NCBI GenBank assembly: GCA_050084985.1
Contig: JBITNC010000001.1
Span: forward strand, 116,746,001-116,810,000
Length of the DNA: 64,000 bases
Origin: Nageia nagi
Lineage: Eukaryota; Pinophyta
Direction of reading: 5' to 3'
Positions 47,860 to 59,810 of this stretch are shown here, piece after piece. The notes beneath the pieces were generated by a model that was given only the letters and a program-made list of their open reading frames with translations, was not told the origin of the DNA and did not search any database. The first letter of the stretch is position 1; every line of letters starts with the position of its first letter. Position numbers and translations under genes: made by a program.

Positions 47860-48450
47860 TTAGGTATAGTTCTTAAAACATAAGGCTGAAATATTTTCTT
47901 ATTTTAAGAAATTTAAGAATATTATTGAAAACTAGAGTGGTTGTAGCCTCAAATATTTGAGGATTGATCATGGTGGAAATTTTGTCTCTCATGAGTTTCT
48001 CAAAGTTTGTAAAGATAATAATACTAAAAGGAAGCTCATTATTTCCTATATAGCATAGAAAAATAGAGTGGTAGAGAGGAAGAATAGGATTATTGTTTAT
48101 ATGGCAAGGATTATGTGGGAAGAAAAGTGATTAAGAAATATGTATGACATTGATAGATTTCAATCAATATTCTATAATTTAAATAGAATCCCTACTAGTA
48201 GCTTGGAGAAAATTATTCCTTATGAAGCTTATTATGAAAAGAAGACCAATATTAACCACTTTAAAGTTTTTTGTTGTCTTTCTTATGCACATGTGGTCAA
48301 TGAGCTTAGAAAGAAGTTTGATTGTAAGAGTAAAGAATATATTTTTATTATCTATTATGAAAATAGCAAGGTCTATAGGTTTTATAACCCAAAAATGCAC
48401 AAAGTGGTTATCTCTAGAAATATGATTTTTGATGAACGAGGAGTATGATC
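47860..48450 (+). pseudogene. copia integrase, C-terminal two thirds
   Basis: The pieces are FLKHKAEIFSYFKKFKNIIE, LRIDHGGNFVSHEFLKVC (second catalytic Asp present) and VVERKNRIIVYMARIMW (catalytic Glu present). The C-terminal IIPYEAYYEKKTNINHFKVF to KVVISRNMIFDE follows, open at 48140-48448. The zinc-binding and first Asp region are not recognisable upstream. Stops occur near 47930, 48057 and 48128. Confidence 0.82.
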
Positions 48451-48894
48451 ATCAAAAAAACTATGTTGATGATGGAAATTATGGTGGAAGACCTCCATGT
48501 GTACAATCCTATGTGCAAAATAACCTACACATAGTTTAATCAAGTATACCAACCACCCTAGAAATAATCCCAAATAAAGCACTTCAAATCCCTCTTCAAG
48601 TGATGGTGAAGATTAAAATGGGAAAAACAAACACATAACATTTATCCTCCCACTCATGTTTTATAAAATAATCTCCATAGGAGACTTACTAAAGGTCAAT
48701 TTCAAAAAATTAACCAACTTAATGTTAAACTTGAGAAGATCTACATGTATGGTGATGAAAATGAAGGTGAGATAAAAGGTGATATTATTAATTATTACTT
48801 AATGAATGTTTCTAATTTTATTCCTTTTTTTTTATGAAGAAGGTTACATTAATGGTATTTGGAACCAATCTATGGATCAATAATTCAATTCCAT

Positions 48895-49270
48895 TGAAAT
48901 GAATGATAAATGTGAGCTTGTAGAACTGCCAAAGGGAAAGACATGTTTGGGTTTCAAGTTAGTTTATAAGCCTCGGTATAACAATGAAGACAACATTGAA
49001 AGGCACAAGGCTAGACTTGTGACTAAAGGATTCACACAAAGGTATGGGATTGAATCTAAAGAAATATTTTATTTTGTACCTATGTAAGAAAATTTTAAAA
49101 TGGTTCCTTCTTTAGTTTCTCAAAAGGGTTGGAGTGTACATAATCTAGATATAAAAAGTGCCTTATTGAATGGGTACTTGTATGAAGATATTTGTATATA
49201 AAAACCTTAAGATTTTAAATTCAAAGATAAAGAAAAATATGTGTACAGGTTGAAGTAGGCTTTGTATGGA
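48895..49270 (+). pseudogene. copia RT, N-terminal part only
   Basis: CELVELPKGKTCLGFKLVYK and RHKARLVTKGFTQRYGIES are open at 48899-49087. After a stop come SVHNLDIKSALLNGYLYED and YVYRLK. The sequence stops at ALYGIYRN, before the catalytic YVDD loop. No RNase H follows before the 3' LTR, so about half of RT and all of RNase H are deleted. Confidence 0.82.
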
Positions 49271-49371
49271 ATTTATAGAAATTTTATTACAGTTTATTCA
49301 AGAAGAGAAAAAGTAAACTACTCTTTATTGATTATTAAAAGTATCTAATTTATTTTTTTATTTAACTTAAC

Positions 49372-49587
49372 ATGCAATTTTGGATCTTTGATAGAGAAGT
49401 GTTCAATTACCAAGGAAAGGATCCTCACATATTCTTAGATGATACAAATAATTTGATATACCTAGGGGAAAAGATAAACACTCTCAAGTTAAATCTACAT
49501 GAATTATGGAAAGAAGAGTTTAGTGAGGTCAAAGATACTATAGCCATATTCAATTGGTGGGAGGAAAAGAAAATGCATTTTTCCTAA
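49372..49587 (+). other. unrecognised open frame before the 3' LTR
   Basis: A 71-codon open frame (MQFWIFDREVFNYQGKDPHI to FNWWEEKKMHFS) lies where RNase H would be expected. It does not read as RNase H or RT. It may be filler captured at the deletion, or chance. Confidence that it is a gene is low. Confidence 0.25.
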
Positions 49588-50275
49588 AATAAGAAATGAA
49601 TCAAACTAGAAGGGAGTTTCTTTCCTCACCTTCTTCACCTCATCACCATTATCCCATAGTAGTTCAATGAAAATAGTTTTTAAATGGTAATCATTGGGTA
49701 ATATACCATTTGGGTGATAAGAATGATAATTAAGGAGAATGTATTTTTGGAATAGATTTTTTGAGATATGAAATATGTTTCTACCTAGATAGAGGGTTTA
49801 TGAATTCCCTTGAGATTCAATGCCTTGATATTTTGGGTAGTTCTAGATAGTTTAGATACATAACTATATGAAACTTCATGGTGAACTTCCATGACATGAG
49901 AATGATCCTTCCCCTATGCTTTTAGTTCTAAAATTCTCTCCATGATTGCATAGAATTTATTGAGCCATAAATCAAGGTTATGATATTAGTTTTTAATCAT
50001 CTTCATAATATTATTTACATATTTGAAATTATTGGGCATTTTTGCCAAGATGGAGAGGTCAGTAATATCAAACCTCTATTTCTCTCTATTAGTAAGAGTT
50101 GCTAGCTCTAAACTCAATTGCAATATTGCATGTTAAAATTTGATCTTATAAATATTTGAAATTGTCATATTTTATTTTTAAATCTTCTATTTCCACCTCT
50201 ACCCTTGTATGTCCATTGCTACATTGATATCTATTGAGATTGGAGTTATATTTTTTGTTATAGTTCTCATGATAA
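49586..50275 (+). repeat. 3' LTR of the plus-strand copia element, truncated
   Basis: It matches 44806-45510 with clear divergence and several indels (AATGAATCAAACTAGAAGGG at its start), then stops matching near 50275. About 1 kb of the LTR seen at the 5' side is absent, so the 3' LTR was cut by a deletion or a later insertion. Confidence 0.65.
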
Positions 50276-51706
50276 ATCTATTTTTATTTGTAGGTATAAT
50301 CAAATGCATCTTGTCAAATTATTATTGGGTCTTATGTATTCTTTTGTATTTTCCATACATTTACATTATGACATTCAAAATAATAACATCTAATTTATGA
50401 GCACCACATAGATACATACACATACCTAATTCATATTTTATGGGTATTTTAGGAATGAAGTTCAAAGCTCCCTTAAGATAGATTAAGTGGACAAGAAGGT
50501 TACCAATGCATGTATAATTAGTCATCCCATGAATGAATGATTAAGAGTTACTCATGTCTTTTTACAATATATAGAAAGGTTATGCTATATAAATTTATTA
50601 CCCAAGTGCTTAAATATAGAGTTTAAAGGTATATTTGTTGTAGCTATAAATTTTCTATCCTCCAATCATTGCATTGGATAAAATTGTGTCTCATGTAAAA
50701 ATAAATGAAACTTAGCTAGGCATGGGAAAGTTATAATGTATGCACTTGGAAATCATTTATAATTTTTTAGACTCAAGATAGTAGAGTTAATATGAGTAGA
50801 GACATTGATGCACTAGACCAAAAAGGACCTTTGGTGATAGTTTATAACCATCTCTAAAGCCCTTTATAGGTGGTTATCCACTTACCACCTATGATCCATC
50901 ACTAAAAGTTGACTTCCTATAATGGTGGTTTATAATTGCTCATGTATGGTCACATAAAATACCATCAAAGAATATAAGGATGTATATATTTAACCATGGA
51001 CTTATATTTTAAGGGGAAGGTTTAAAATCACCATCTAATAATTAATTTTAAAAAAAATTGAAAAAAATTGGAGATATTCTTCCACCAAAAAGCTTGATGG
51101 AAGAATTCTTATGGACTACACCTTCCTTAATTACCCTAGGTATACTTCCCCTACAACTTAATCATAGTGATTTCCATAAGATCTTAAAGGATGGCCTAAT
51201 GGGATTAACTAGTTACTATTCAATATCATACCCTAATCATCCTAATCCAAGATTGGCAGCACCTAAAGGAATGGCTAACCATACCTATACAATGAAAAAT
51301 TCCATAGATATTTGATGTATTATCTTTTTCATACTTGTAATAAACATATTAAAAATTGCCACAAGAATATTCTCCATGCTCAAAATATAATCTCTATAAG
51401 AAAATTGATCTTTAACAATAATTTTTTTAATGGTGGTTCTATTATAGATGTGTATAACCATCATACTATTTAAGGAATGAGCAACTTTAAAACTACCATA
51501 ATAGTATATATTACATAATATTATTTAATATTAGTTATTTAGACACCCTTATATCAAATACAATAGTAGTTAATAATTAAACCATAAAATCTAAAATAAA
51601 AAAAATATGCCACATTGGAAGAAGGATATATTACAAGAAAACACATGTTTTAAGTGAGAGGAATGTTTTCAAGCACCATTAAATAAACTTTGTTGGTTAG
51701 GCATGT
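50276..51706. other. unannotated stretch with CACTA-like terminal motifs
   Basis: At about 50812 CACTAGACCAAAAAGGACC begins, followed by repeated TGGT-GATTATAACCA-type motifs in both orientations to about 51020 and again near 51430-51470. CACTA transposon ends are of this form. No transposase frame is seen. The open frame 51058-51315 shows no recognisable similarity. Confidence 0.3.
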
Positions 51707-52280
51707 CTAAATGTTTCTTGGCTACATGGAAAGGAATGTGAGGAGGTCAGAAGATGAGGTGAGGTTGCTTACTATTATTATCACTTACGATCATCTACTA
51801 GAGATACCAAAATATGAAATGAGCTGATGAAGTCTGAATGTTTCTTGGCTACATGGAAAGGAATGTGAGGAGGTCAAAACATGAGGTGAGATTCCTTATT
51901 GGTATAATCACTTATGGCCATCTACTAGAGATATTAAAATATGAAATGAGGTGATGAAGTAAGTGAGGGACCTCACTCATTTTTCACATACTAAATCACT
52001 TCAGCTTATCTACTAGAGCTCCCACAAATAAGGAAAGGAACATGAATGAGGGTCCTCAATGATTTTTCATACATCTAGTCACTTTTCCTCATTTGCTAGA
52101 GCTCCCAAACATGTTACCAAGAAGGCAAGTAAGGATCCTCACTAATTTGTTACACAAGTAGCCACTTGGTCTTATCTTGTAAATCTCCCACACAAAGAAA
52201 TGAGATAAAGGAAGGTGAAGTGTTTATCATGCTAAGTGGTGAAGGTACTATGCAAGCCAGTCCCCACTACATCATTTGTA
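51707..52280. repeat. 127-bp direct repeat and degenerate continuation
   Basis: Two adjacent copies of a 127-bp unit contain TTTCTTGGCTACATGGAAAG at 51714 and 51841. They are followed to about 52200 by looser copies around CTACTAGAGCTCCCA. No coding frame is credible. Confidence 0.65.
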
Positions 52281-52309
52281 TTTTTAGCATGTTATTTATG
52301 GCCATATAT

Positions 52310-54762
52310 CCTAATTTTCAAATAGTTTGATGGCTTCCATTACTACAACCATTCATGGCATACCTTGTATTAATACCCACATATTTCATTTATTCAAAAA
52401 ATTTNNNNNNNNNNNNNNNNNNNNNNNNNNNNNNNNNNNNNNNNNNNNNNNNNNNNNNNNNNNNNNNNNNNNNNNNNNNNNNNNNNNNNNNNNNNNNNNN
52501 NNNNACATATTTCATTTATTCAAAAAATTTGATGGAGTTCTTTGTATTCAATTAATGCTCATATCTTCCATTTATTTAGATAGTTTGACAACTTCCTACA
52601 ACCATTCCTTTAATACCCTATAATCATTGCAATCATTTAGATTATTTATTCATAACACATCTTGGTTATATTTCTATCAAAGTTGTTGTCATAGCTTCAT
52701 ACAAAAGGAACCCACATGTATTTATTTTTCCATGTCCCATTTCATTCATAATGTATAGTATCAAATAAAATCCTTATCCTCATAATGCTTCAACATTTTG
52801 CATGCATGTCTATCAGTACTATTATCACAATTACATGATAAAAAAACCCACATCTACTTATTTGGCATGAAATGTCCAATGCCCTATTTTTAAGTTGTAA
52901 AAGCTGCAAAGACAATAAAAATATAAACCTAATCCGAAACTAGTCAATTGCACTTGGGAGTATCTAAACCATGCCTATTTTACACATATCCTTTAATATT
53001 TCCTACATTTTATCAAAGAGTACATGCATTTTTTGTATGTTCCTAAACTTAGCATACATGTCTATCAAACCATTCATCATAACATTTTAAAAAATGATAT
53101 AAGCTTCTAAGGTTATAATAATTTTAGTGAAATCATATATCAATAGCTCACATAATTTAACATTTACAATTATTGAGAATATGTCTTACAAAAATCCTAG
53201 CCTCGAAAGCACCCCTAAAAATTTGAAGGTTTTTACAATTTAATAACTAGTTGGAATGAATTCCCAAATATATTATGCATGAATCTCTATTCAATAGTTT
53301 AATGTCTTCCTTGCATTCCCTATAATCATTGGAGTTATTTAGATTAATGTCCACATATTTTATTTTTCAAATAGTTTAATGGTTTCCTTTTCTACAACCA
53401 TTCTTACAATACCTTGTGTTTGAATTAATGCCTGTGTATTTCATTTGTTCAAATAATTTGATGGCTTCTATTGTGACCCATGTATTCATTTATTCCATTG
53501 GAGGTGTCACTATTAGAAAATGGTAAATACCATGTGAGTGCATACTAGGGGATATTTTTAATATCAAGTTGAGAGAGGGGTAGGGTATTTAAAATGTATA
53601 AAAATATTTGGTAGATTAACTTTATAGTTAGTTAGTGGATCCCCCTTATTATTTATGATCTTGAATTTTAACTTGTGGGCCTTTTTAAATTTTATATAAA
53701 TATTATATAATTTTTAAGTTAAAGGTACCATGTAATATTCTTTTTTAATATATAATATATTCCTTATATTAGGTATATATTATGATTTTAAATTCTAAAT
53801 CGCACCTACCATTGTAAGCATTAATTATGGGTTCATATTTAAACCCTAATTTTTTGGTATTTTTATTAGTGGTAATTTCTTATTTATACATGTTCATATC
53901 TCCTTTCATAAAACCTTTTTGTAGTCTAATTGATGAGCCCTTAATGGACAAAACTCATTTTGGGCATGAAGAGTCAGAGTTTTCTATAATTTTTCATTTG
54001 GTTAATGGAAATTTCTTTTTCCATTTTTATTGTGAATCATTTTAACTATTTCCTTATTTACTCTTCAAATCTATAATAAATCTCAATATAATTTTTAAAC
54101 TATAATTTTTAAAAAAGGGTTATTATTTACTATATAGGGGTCTACCTTGAGAGGTTTAATAAATTAAAAGATAAGGTGGCAAATTTTTAAAATAGGAGGT
54201 TTTAAAGATGCCCATGAATGCACGTGTTTAAAAGTATTTCTATTAAGTCCCCCCCTACATGATTTATTCAAATAGTTTGATGGCTTCCTTTTATACAACA
54301 ATTCAAGTTGCATACTCTATGCTTAGGTTAATGCCCACATAGTGCATTTGTTCAAATAGTTTGATGGTTATTTAGAGCCTACTTAATGTTATAAAATAAA
54401 ACAAAAAGAAGCTTTATGTAGATTACCTAAAAAGTTAGACTCAAATAGTTATTTTTATCCTTTAGAGACTATGAAACTCATATTTCCTAGAAAGTGCTCT
54501 AAATGTGGAATAATGACAGAGTTGTAGTAGAATGTTTATAATTGAAATTCACTATGGAAGAGGTAGTAGTTACAACAAGTCTCAAATTAGAAGGAAAGAG
54601 AGTATGAAGAGGGAATATAAATAAAGTAAAATGGATGTATAATAATTTGTGCTAAAACCATTCCTTGCATACCCTAAATTTGGATTAATGCCCACATATT
54701 CCATTTACTCAAATAGTTTGATGGAATGTTATGTATAAAGTATTTTGCTTTATTGAAATACC
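52310..54762 (-). pseudogene. PPR (pentatricopeptide repeat) protein pseudogene, several fragments
   Basis: On the minus strand PPR motifs are readable in many places: EAIKLFEQMKYTGIN at 53410-53470, SIKLFE-stop-MEYVGINPN at 54680-54740, and NGLIDMYAKFRNIQKMHVLF at 53000-53080. Others are VLIDMHAKC-stop-SIM near 52800 and MIAMIIGY-stop-RNGCRK near 52600. These are the LIDMYAKCG and EALKLFEQM-GV-PN signatures of plant PPR proteins, which bind organelle RNA. The phrase CAAATAGTTTGATGG returns about every 76-82 bp in places, shorter than the normal 105-bp repeat, so parts of the array are collapsed. Stops and frameshifts are everywhere. Positions 53500-54250 contain no PPR sequence and may be an insertion. 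Confidence 0.7.
52405..52504. other. assembly gap (100 N) with duplicated flanks
   Basis: Exactly 100 N. The 26 bases on the left (52379-52404) are identical to the 26 bases on the right (52505-52530). The two contigs probably overlap, so the real gap is likely zero or negative. Frames reading across it are artefacts. Confidence 0.95.
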
Positions 54763-54769
54763 CAACTAT

Positions 54770-56687
54770 TGAGTAAGGTGCAAATACAATATTCTCATTA
54801 TTTTGAAAATAATATTATGGATTTGTTCAGCACTTGCATATGAATTTTTAGTATCTATGCGCTTTAGTGTGAAAAGTTGTAAAAGTTACAAAAATTGTCA
54901 AAAGTTGTAGAAGTTAAAAAATAGTTGCAAATAGTTTAAAAGTCATTCATATGTGCTTATTTGAAGATTTTACATGCTTATGAGGATGATTTTGATGTTC
55001 ATGTGAATTTGTTACAAATTTTTCATTTAAATTTATGAAATTTTTCAAGAAGTTATCAAAGTTTTCAAAATTGCAAAAGTTGTGAACAAGGAGAAAAAGT
55101 TGCAAATCTTGCTCTTGAATGCTAATGGACTTATTTGGATCACCCAACATATCATTTAAAATCTTATTTATTAGTTAGAATTGAATTTGTAGTGTTAGTA
55201 CATTCAATTTCCTTATCGATGCATCAGTGGCAGAGCTTGTGCCTTTTTTGGTTAAGTGTAATTTTGGATAAAATTACCACTTTACAAGAGTTACTGTGTG
55301 TATTTAATAATAAATTAGAGCTTGATTTTAATACTAAAAGTAGAGGGATATATGAAGAATAGTTGGTTCAATATTTGTATCAAGAACATATCAAAATTGA
55401 AAGTTATACCTTTCGAAAATGCCCCTAGAAAACTTTTTGTAGTTTTGCGCAATTTTGTGGGACAATAATAAAATGCCAAAAATAGTGATCAAATATGAGT
55501 TTTTTCAAAATATGATGATTTTTCTCCTTTATATCATAAAATTAAGTAAGTTTACCTTTTATAGAAAAACAATATGAGGTCCCAAAGCATGAGAAACTAT
55601 AAATTGCACATTCTTTAAATGCTAAGTATTTGATAAAATGTCCTTGAGATAGGCATCGGAGGGTACTTTGTCAATGTATAGTAACCAATATGTGATGAGT
55701 TAGAGGATGGAATTTTGAGTGAAGATAGTTAGGTAGTCAAATATATTATGAATCATGTTAATATGAGGTCCTATAAGTTGTAGGAGTAAAGTACATAATA
55801 CTATATCCATGTATTATTTGACAAAATGCTTCATTAACAGTTGGGTACTTTATATAAACTTGTTTTATATTTATTACAAATTTATAAGAGCTATTTTCTT
55901 TGAAAGAGAGTTTCTCATTTAAAAATGGGACAAAGTGGTAATATTAAAAGAAGTGAGAGCTATTGAAACAAAAAGATAAGAGATTGCCCATATGTTGAAA
56001 GCATTGTTATTTAAAAAAATAAAATAAAAGAGGGCATTTGTTATATATTGTGTATGCTTGAAAAAAAATTGAAGATAATAAAGAGGCAACTATTTTTCAT
56101 TATTTTGCTTGCAATGAGTGATAGAATTACAAAAGGCTAAGAGTTAGAGAAGGGAATATGAAGAGGGTTTTGGGTAGTCTACTTTTTATTATTTAGTAAG
56201 TGTGGAGAGAGTGTAGAGAGTTCCTTTTTGGGTGCAATATAGTGATATTTGTTTGGTGCAATGTGATGTGATCAGTGCTTTAGTTTGATTTTGGTAGTGT
56301 GGTTTTAAAAAGCTAGACCATTCAAGGTCTTATGTTAAGATTCAAATTTTCATATAAGTTTTTAGTTTTTTCAAGTTGATGGTTAGAAATCAAATTCAGT
56401 GCTCCATGTAGTGGGTGCTATAAAAATTTGGGTTGGTTGGTCCCATTCCCCGTAGTGGGTGTTACAAAACATTTAAAAGGCCATCCATAATTTTTTATTG
56501 GATTTGGGTGGGAGCCCAAGCAGTCCATTAGTATAATGAATTTTCCTACATCAGGTTTCCACTTTAAATTTGATATTTTGTAGTATATGCTTTTGTGTTT
56601 TTCTTTTTTTGATTTAATTTTATAGATGATTTAATATTTTTATACACATTGATTCATCCCCCTCTTAGTTTCATGCTTAGTTCAACA
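54770..56687 (+). repeat. copia 5' LTR, copy B (1918 bp)
   Basis: It starts TGAGTAAGGTGC and ends TTCAACA, with TGGTATAAGAG, an initiator-Met-type primer site with one mismatch, at 56690-56700. It is far closer to the LTR at 24022-25939 than to its own 3' LTR at 62418. Confidence 0.85.
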
Positions 56688-56751
56688 ATTGGTATAAGAG
56701 TGAGGTTCCTAATCAAGCTCATTTAGCTAGGGAGATATTTAAAGTGACATA

Positions 56752-58700
56752 ATGGCTACAAGTGAAGGCTTCTCATCAAACAAAGCACCTTTTTTTGAAG
56801 GAACTAATTATGTTTTTTGGAAACTTAGGATATAGATATATCTATGTGCATTAGGGTATGATATTTGGGATTCCATTAAAACGAGGTATACTCCATCCAC
56901 TACTCCTTTAACTGATGTTGTCGAAAAGAAACTCTTTGAAAATGATCCTAAGGAAAAAAATGCTATCATGTGTGAGTTAGTAGAAAGTGAACTGGTAAAG
57001 GTTATGATATGTAAGACAACAAATCAAATTTGGCATAAGCTGAAAAGCATTCACAAAAGAGATGATAAGATCAAGGAAGCCAAACTTTAAGCACATCGAG
57101 CTCAATTTGAATGACTAAAAATGAATGAAGATGAAATAATTGAATCTTACATGGTGATAGTAAATAAAATCATCAATGCTTTAAGAGGACTAAGTGAGGA
57201 AATTGAATATTCAATCCTCATCAATGCTTTAATTCTAATGTTTTTGTAATAGAAGAAGCTAAGGATATGAACATTTTTACTATGGATGAATTGCATGGAT
57301 CCTTAACTGCTTATGAAATAAGAATAGGAAAAGGTTAATCTATAGATAGAGATATGCTTTTAAATCCCAAAAAAAACACAAAAACAAAATTAGAATCTAA
57401 GGTAGAAGGACATCAGATGAAATGGAAGCAAATTTTATTCGAAAATTGAAAAAGAGAAAAGGCAAATACAAAAGAAAGATACCGTTTAAATGTTTTAATT
57501 ATGAAGGTGTTGGGAATTTCACAAATAAGTGTACATTCAATGAGAAGAACAAAAATGATGAAGGAACGCATAGAGAAAGAGGCAAGTGGAAGAAAAAGTC
57601 AAAGTTCAAAAAAAGAAATTTCAAAAAGAAAAGCCTCATTTCCAAAAATATTAGTTTATGAGATGATAGCTCTAGTGAGATTCAGGAGGAAAAATAGGTG
57701 AAGCTCTTTTCATGGCATTTGAAGAACAAAAAATAGAAGAAGAATGATAATATAATGAAGAATAAATTGATACAGAAGTAAATCTAGAAGAAGAATTGAT
57801 TGCAACTTTATATGAATTGAATGCAAAAAGAAAAAGGCATAAGAAAACCTCTAGAAAGCTCGAAGATGCAAATGCAACCATATACATGTTTGAAAGTGCA
57901 TGTAAAAGAATCTAGGAAGATCTTTGAAGATATTTAAGTATAATTGTCCATGAAGGTAGGAAATTGCAACAAATTAGAAGAAAAGGTTATTGGCTTAAGA
58001 TTACATTTAGAAGAGTTGGATTAGAAAATTAATATGTATCACAAACTTTAATGAGGTACTAGAATACTGGATAAACTCATAGAGAACTAGAAAAATAAAT
58101 CCAACAAATTTGGTATTGGATTTGAATAAGGGAAATCATAAAAAGAAACAAAGGTCACTAATGAAGAACTGATTAAAATGGAGGAAAAGAAAACACAAGT
58201 TGATTAGGCAAGGTGTAAAAGGAATGTGTATGATGATGGTTTCACGAATTTCTTGCATCAAAAGAGAATATGATTCATGGTAGCTATGAACTCATGGAAA
58301 GGACCACAAACCAAGTTCAATATTTTCTTTTATGGCTAGTATTTTAAATGCAATGGTTATGGTCACAAAATATTAGATTGCAAATTTAATGTAGGACTAG
58401 GAAATTTTAGTAGTAAAAATACCTTTTCATCTTTGATGGATTATGTAGTAGAATGTTATAAGTATCACAATTTTGGGCATGTTGCAAGAAATTGTAAAAA
58501 TACTTTACACCATCTGAATTTTAGGATAACCTATTTTAGACTAACTCAATGAGATAAAACAAAAAAGCTACTAAAAATAAAAAACCAATATAAAAACCCA
58601 AAGTTGAAGTCAAATAGGTTTACAAATAGAAAGAACAATAGCAAGGAGATGAGAAGTCCTTAGTTGTGCAAATAACTTTCAAGGAACAAAATAAATCTAC
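56752..58700 (+). pseudogene. copia gag and nucleocapsid with three zinc-knuckle-like motifs
   Basis: ATG at 56752 opens MATSEGFSSNKAPFFEGTNY, then FWKLRI-stop-IYLCALGYDIW, and TTNQIWHKLKSIHKRDDKIK, a UBN2-type copia gag. Stops fall at the same sites as in copy A (for example after KLRI and AKL). The basic nucleocapsid at 57422-57661 has FKCFNYEGVGNFTNKCTF. Two more knuckle-like motifs follow, FKCNGYGHKILDCKF near 58340 and CYKYHNFGHVARNCKN near 58455. In the first and third the second Cys is Tyr. Gag would package element RNA. Confidence 0.82.
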
Positions 58701-58976
58701 AATTGGATGCTTGATAGTGGATGTTCTAGTCACATGATAGTTGACAAATAAAGATTTGAGAAATTACAATAATATGAAGGTGGATTAGTGAAGTTCAACA
58801 ACAATGATGGAGCCAAGATAGTTGGAAAAGGTATGGTTAAGATAAGTAATGGTAAGATCAAGTTAGAGGAAGTTTTGTTTATGGTTGGTCTAAAGCATAA
58901 CTTATTGAGTGTAAATCAGATTTGTGACAAAGGTCATGATGTGATTTTTAAGAAGCAAGGATTCAAAATTAGATGA
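58701..58976 (+). pseudogene. copia protease
   Basis: WMLDSGCSSHMIVDK holds the catalytic Asp-Ser-Gly intact. After two stops the frame is open through GAKIVGKGMVKISNGKIKLE and HNLLSVNQICDKGHDV to 58976, the normal copia protease C-terminus. It would process the polyprotein. Confidence 0.82.
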
Positions 58977-59084
58977 GTAAACAAAGGAAAATTGGTAGTA
59001 GTTGGAACAAGGACATATGATAATTTTTACACTCTCACAAAGACTTTGGAATGATCTTGCTTACCAAGATAGGAAGATGAAAAC

Positions 59085-59810
59085 TAGTTATGGTACAAGA
59101 GACTTAGGCATATCAATTTTGGTAATATAGCAAAGTTCAATGCAAAGAAAGTAGTAAGAGATATTCCTAGCATATCAAAGACATCAAAAAATACTTGTAT
59201 GTCATGCCAAAAGGGTAAGAAAAATAGAAGCTCATTAAAAGAAAGAAAATACTACAGTAGTAAACCACTTGAACTAGTGCATACAAACTTGTGTGGACCC
59301 ATGAGAACTTAAAGCATAAATGGTGATAAATATTTTATGTTATGCATAAATGATTGTTCTAGAATGATATGGGTACAATTTTTGAAACATAAGTTAGAAG
59401 CCTTTAACATGTTTAAAGTCTTCAAGTATCCAGTTGAGAACTAAATTGATAGAAGAATCAAATGCCTAAATCAAATAAAGGATGTGAGTTTATTTCTGAT
59501 GAGTTTACCAAGTACTATAAAAACTAAGAATTATGTTAACCTAAAGTAAATTTTCTAATAGATTTTGGAAAGAGGTAGTTCATACAGTAGTCTACATTGA
59601 GAATAGGTGCATGTTGAGGTCAAATGAAAATAGAAAACCCTATGAGATATGGTTGAATAGAAAGGCAACAATAAGATATTTCAAAGTGTTTGGTAGTAAG
59701 TGCTACATCAAAAGAACTGAAGATAATCCTAAAATTTTCAAGGATAGGGCTAATGAAGGTATCTTTCTTGGTTACTCAACAAAAAGCAAAGCATACTAGT
59801 GCTACAATAA
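59085..59810 (+). pseudogene. copia integrase, first catalytic Asp changed to Asn
   Basis: The zinc-binding region reads YKRLRHINFGNIAKFNAKK and TCMSCQKGKK. The first catalytic motif, normally LVHTDLCGP, reads LVHTNLCGPMRT. The middle of the core is badly decayed (INDCSRMIWVQFLKHK, then stops), and 59400-59570 hardly reads. The C-terminal ENRKPYEIWLNRKATIRYFK to KIFKDRANEGIFLGYSTKSK is open at 59611-59799. Confidence 0.8.

Larger units (their letters stand above)
54334..58964 (+). repeat. segmental duplication, copy B (partner 23585-28214)
   Basis: Aligned to copy A at a nearly constant offset. It begins in PPR debris 436 bp left of the LTR and ends in the protease region, where this copy continues and copy A stops. 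Confidence 0.88.

Noticed and set aside
44806-50275. Simple tandem duplication instead of LTRs for the 44.8-kb and 49.6-kb pair
   Set aside because: A primer site follows the first copy and copia gag, integrase and RT lie between the two, so LTRs explain it better.
52327-52623. 98-codon plus-strand frame across a gap
   Set aside because: Reads through N and the duplicated 26-bp flank; antisense to PPR debris.
53827-54045. 72-codon plus-strand hydrophobic frame
   Set aside because: AT-rich DNA gives Phe/Leu/Ile-rich translations; no motif or context.
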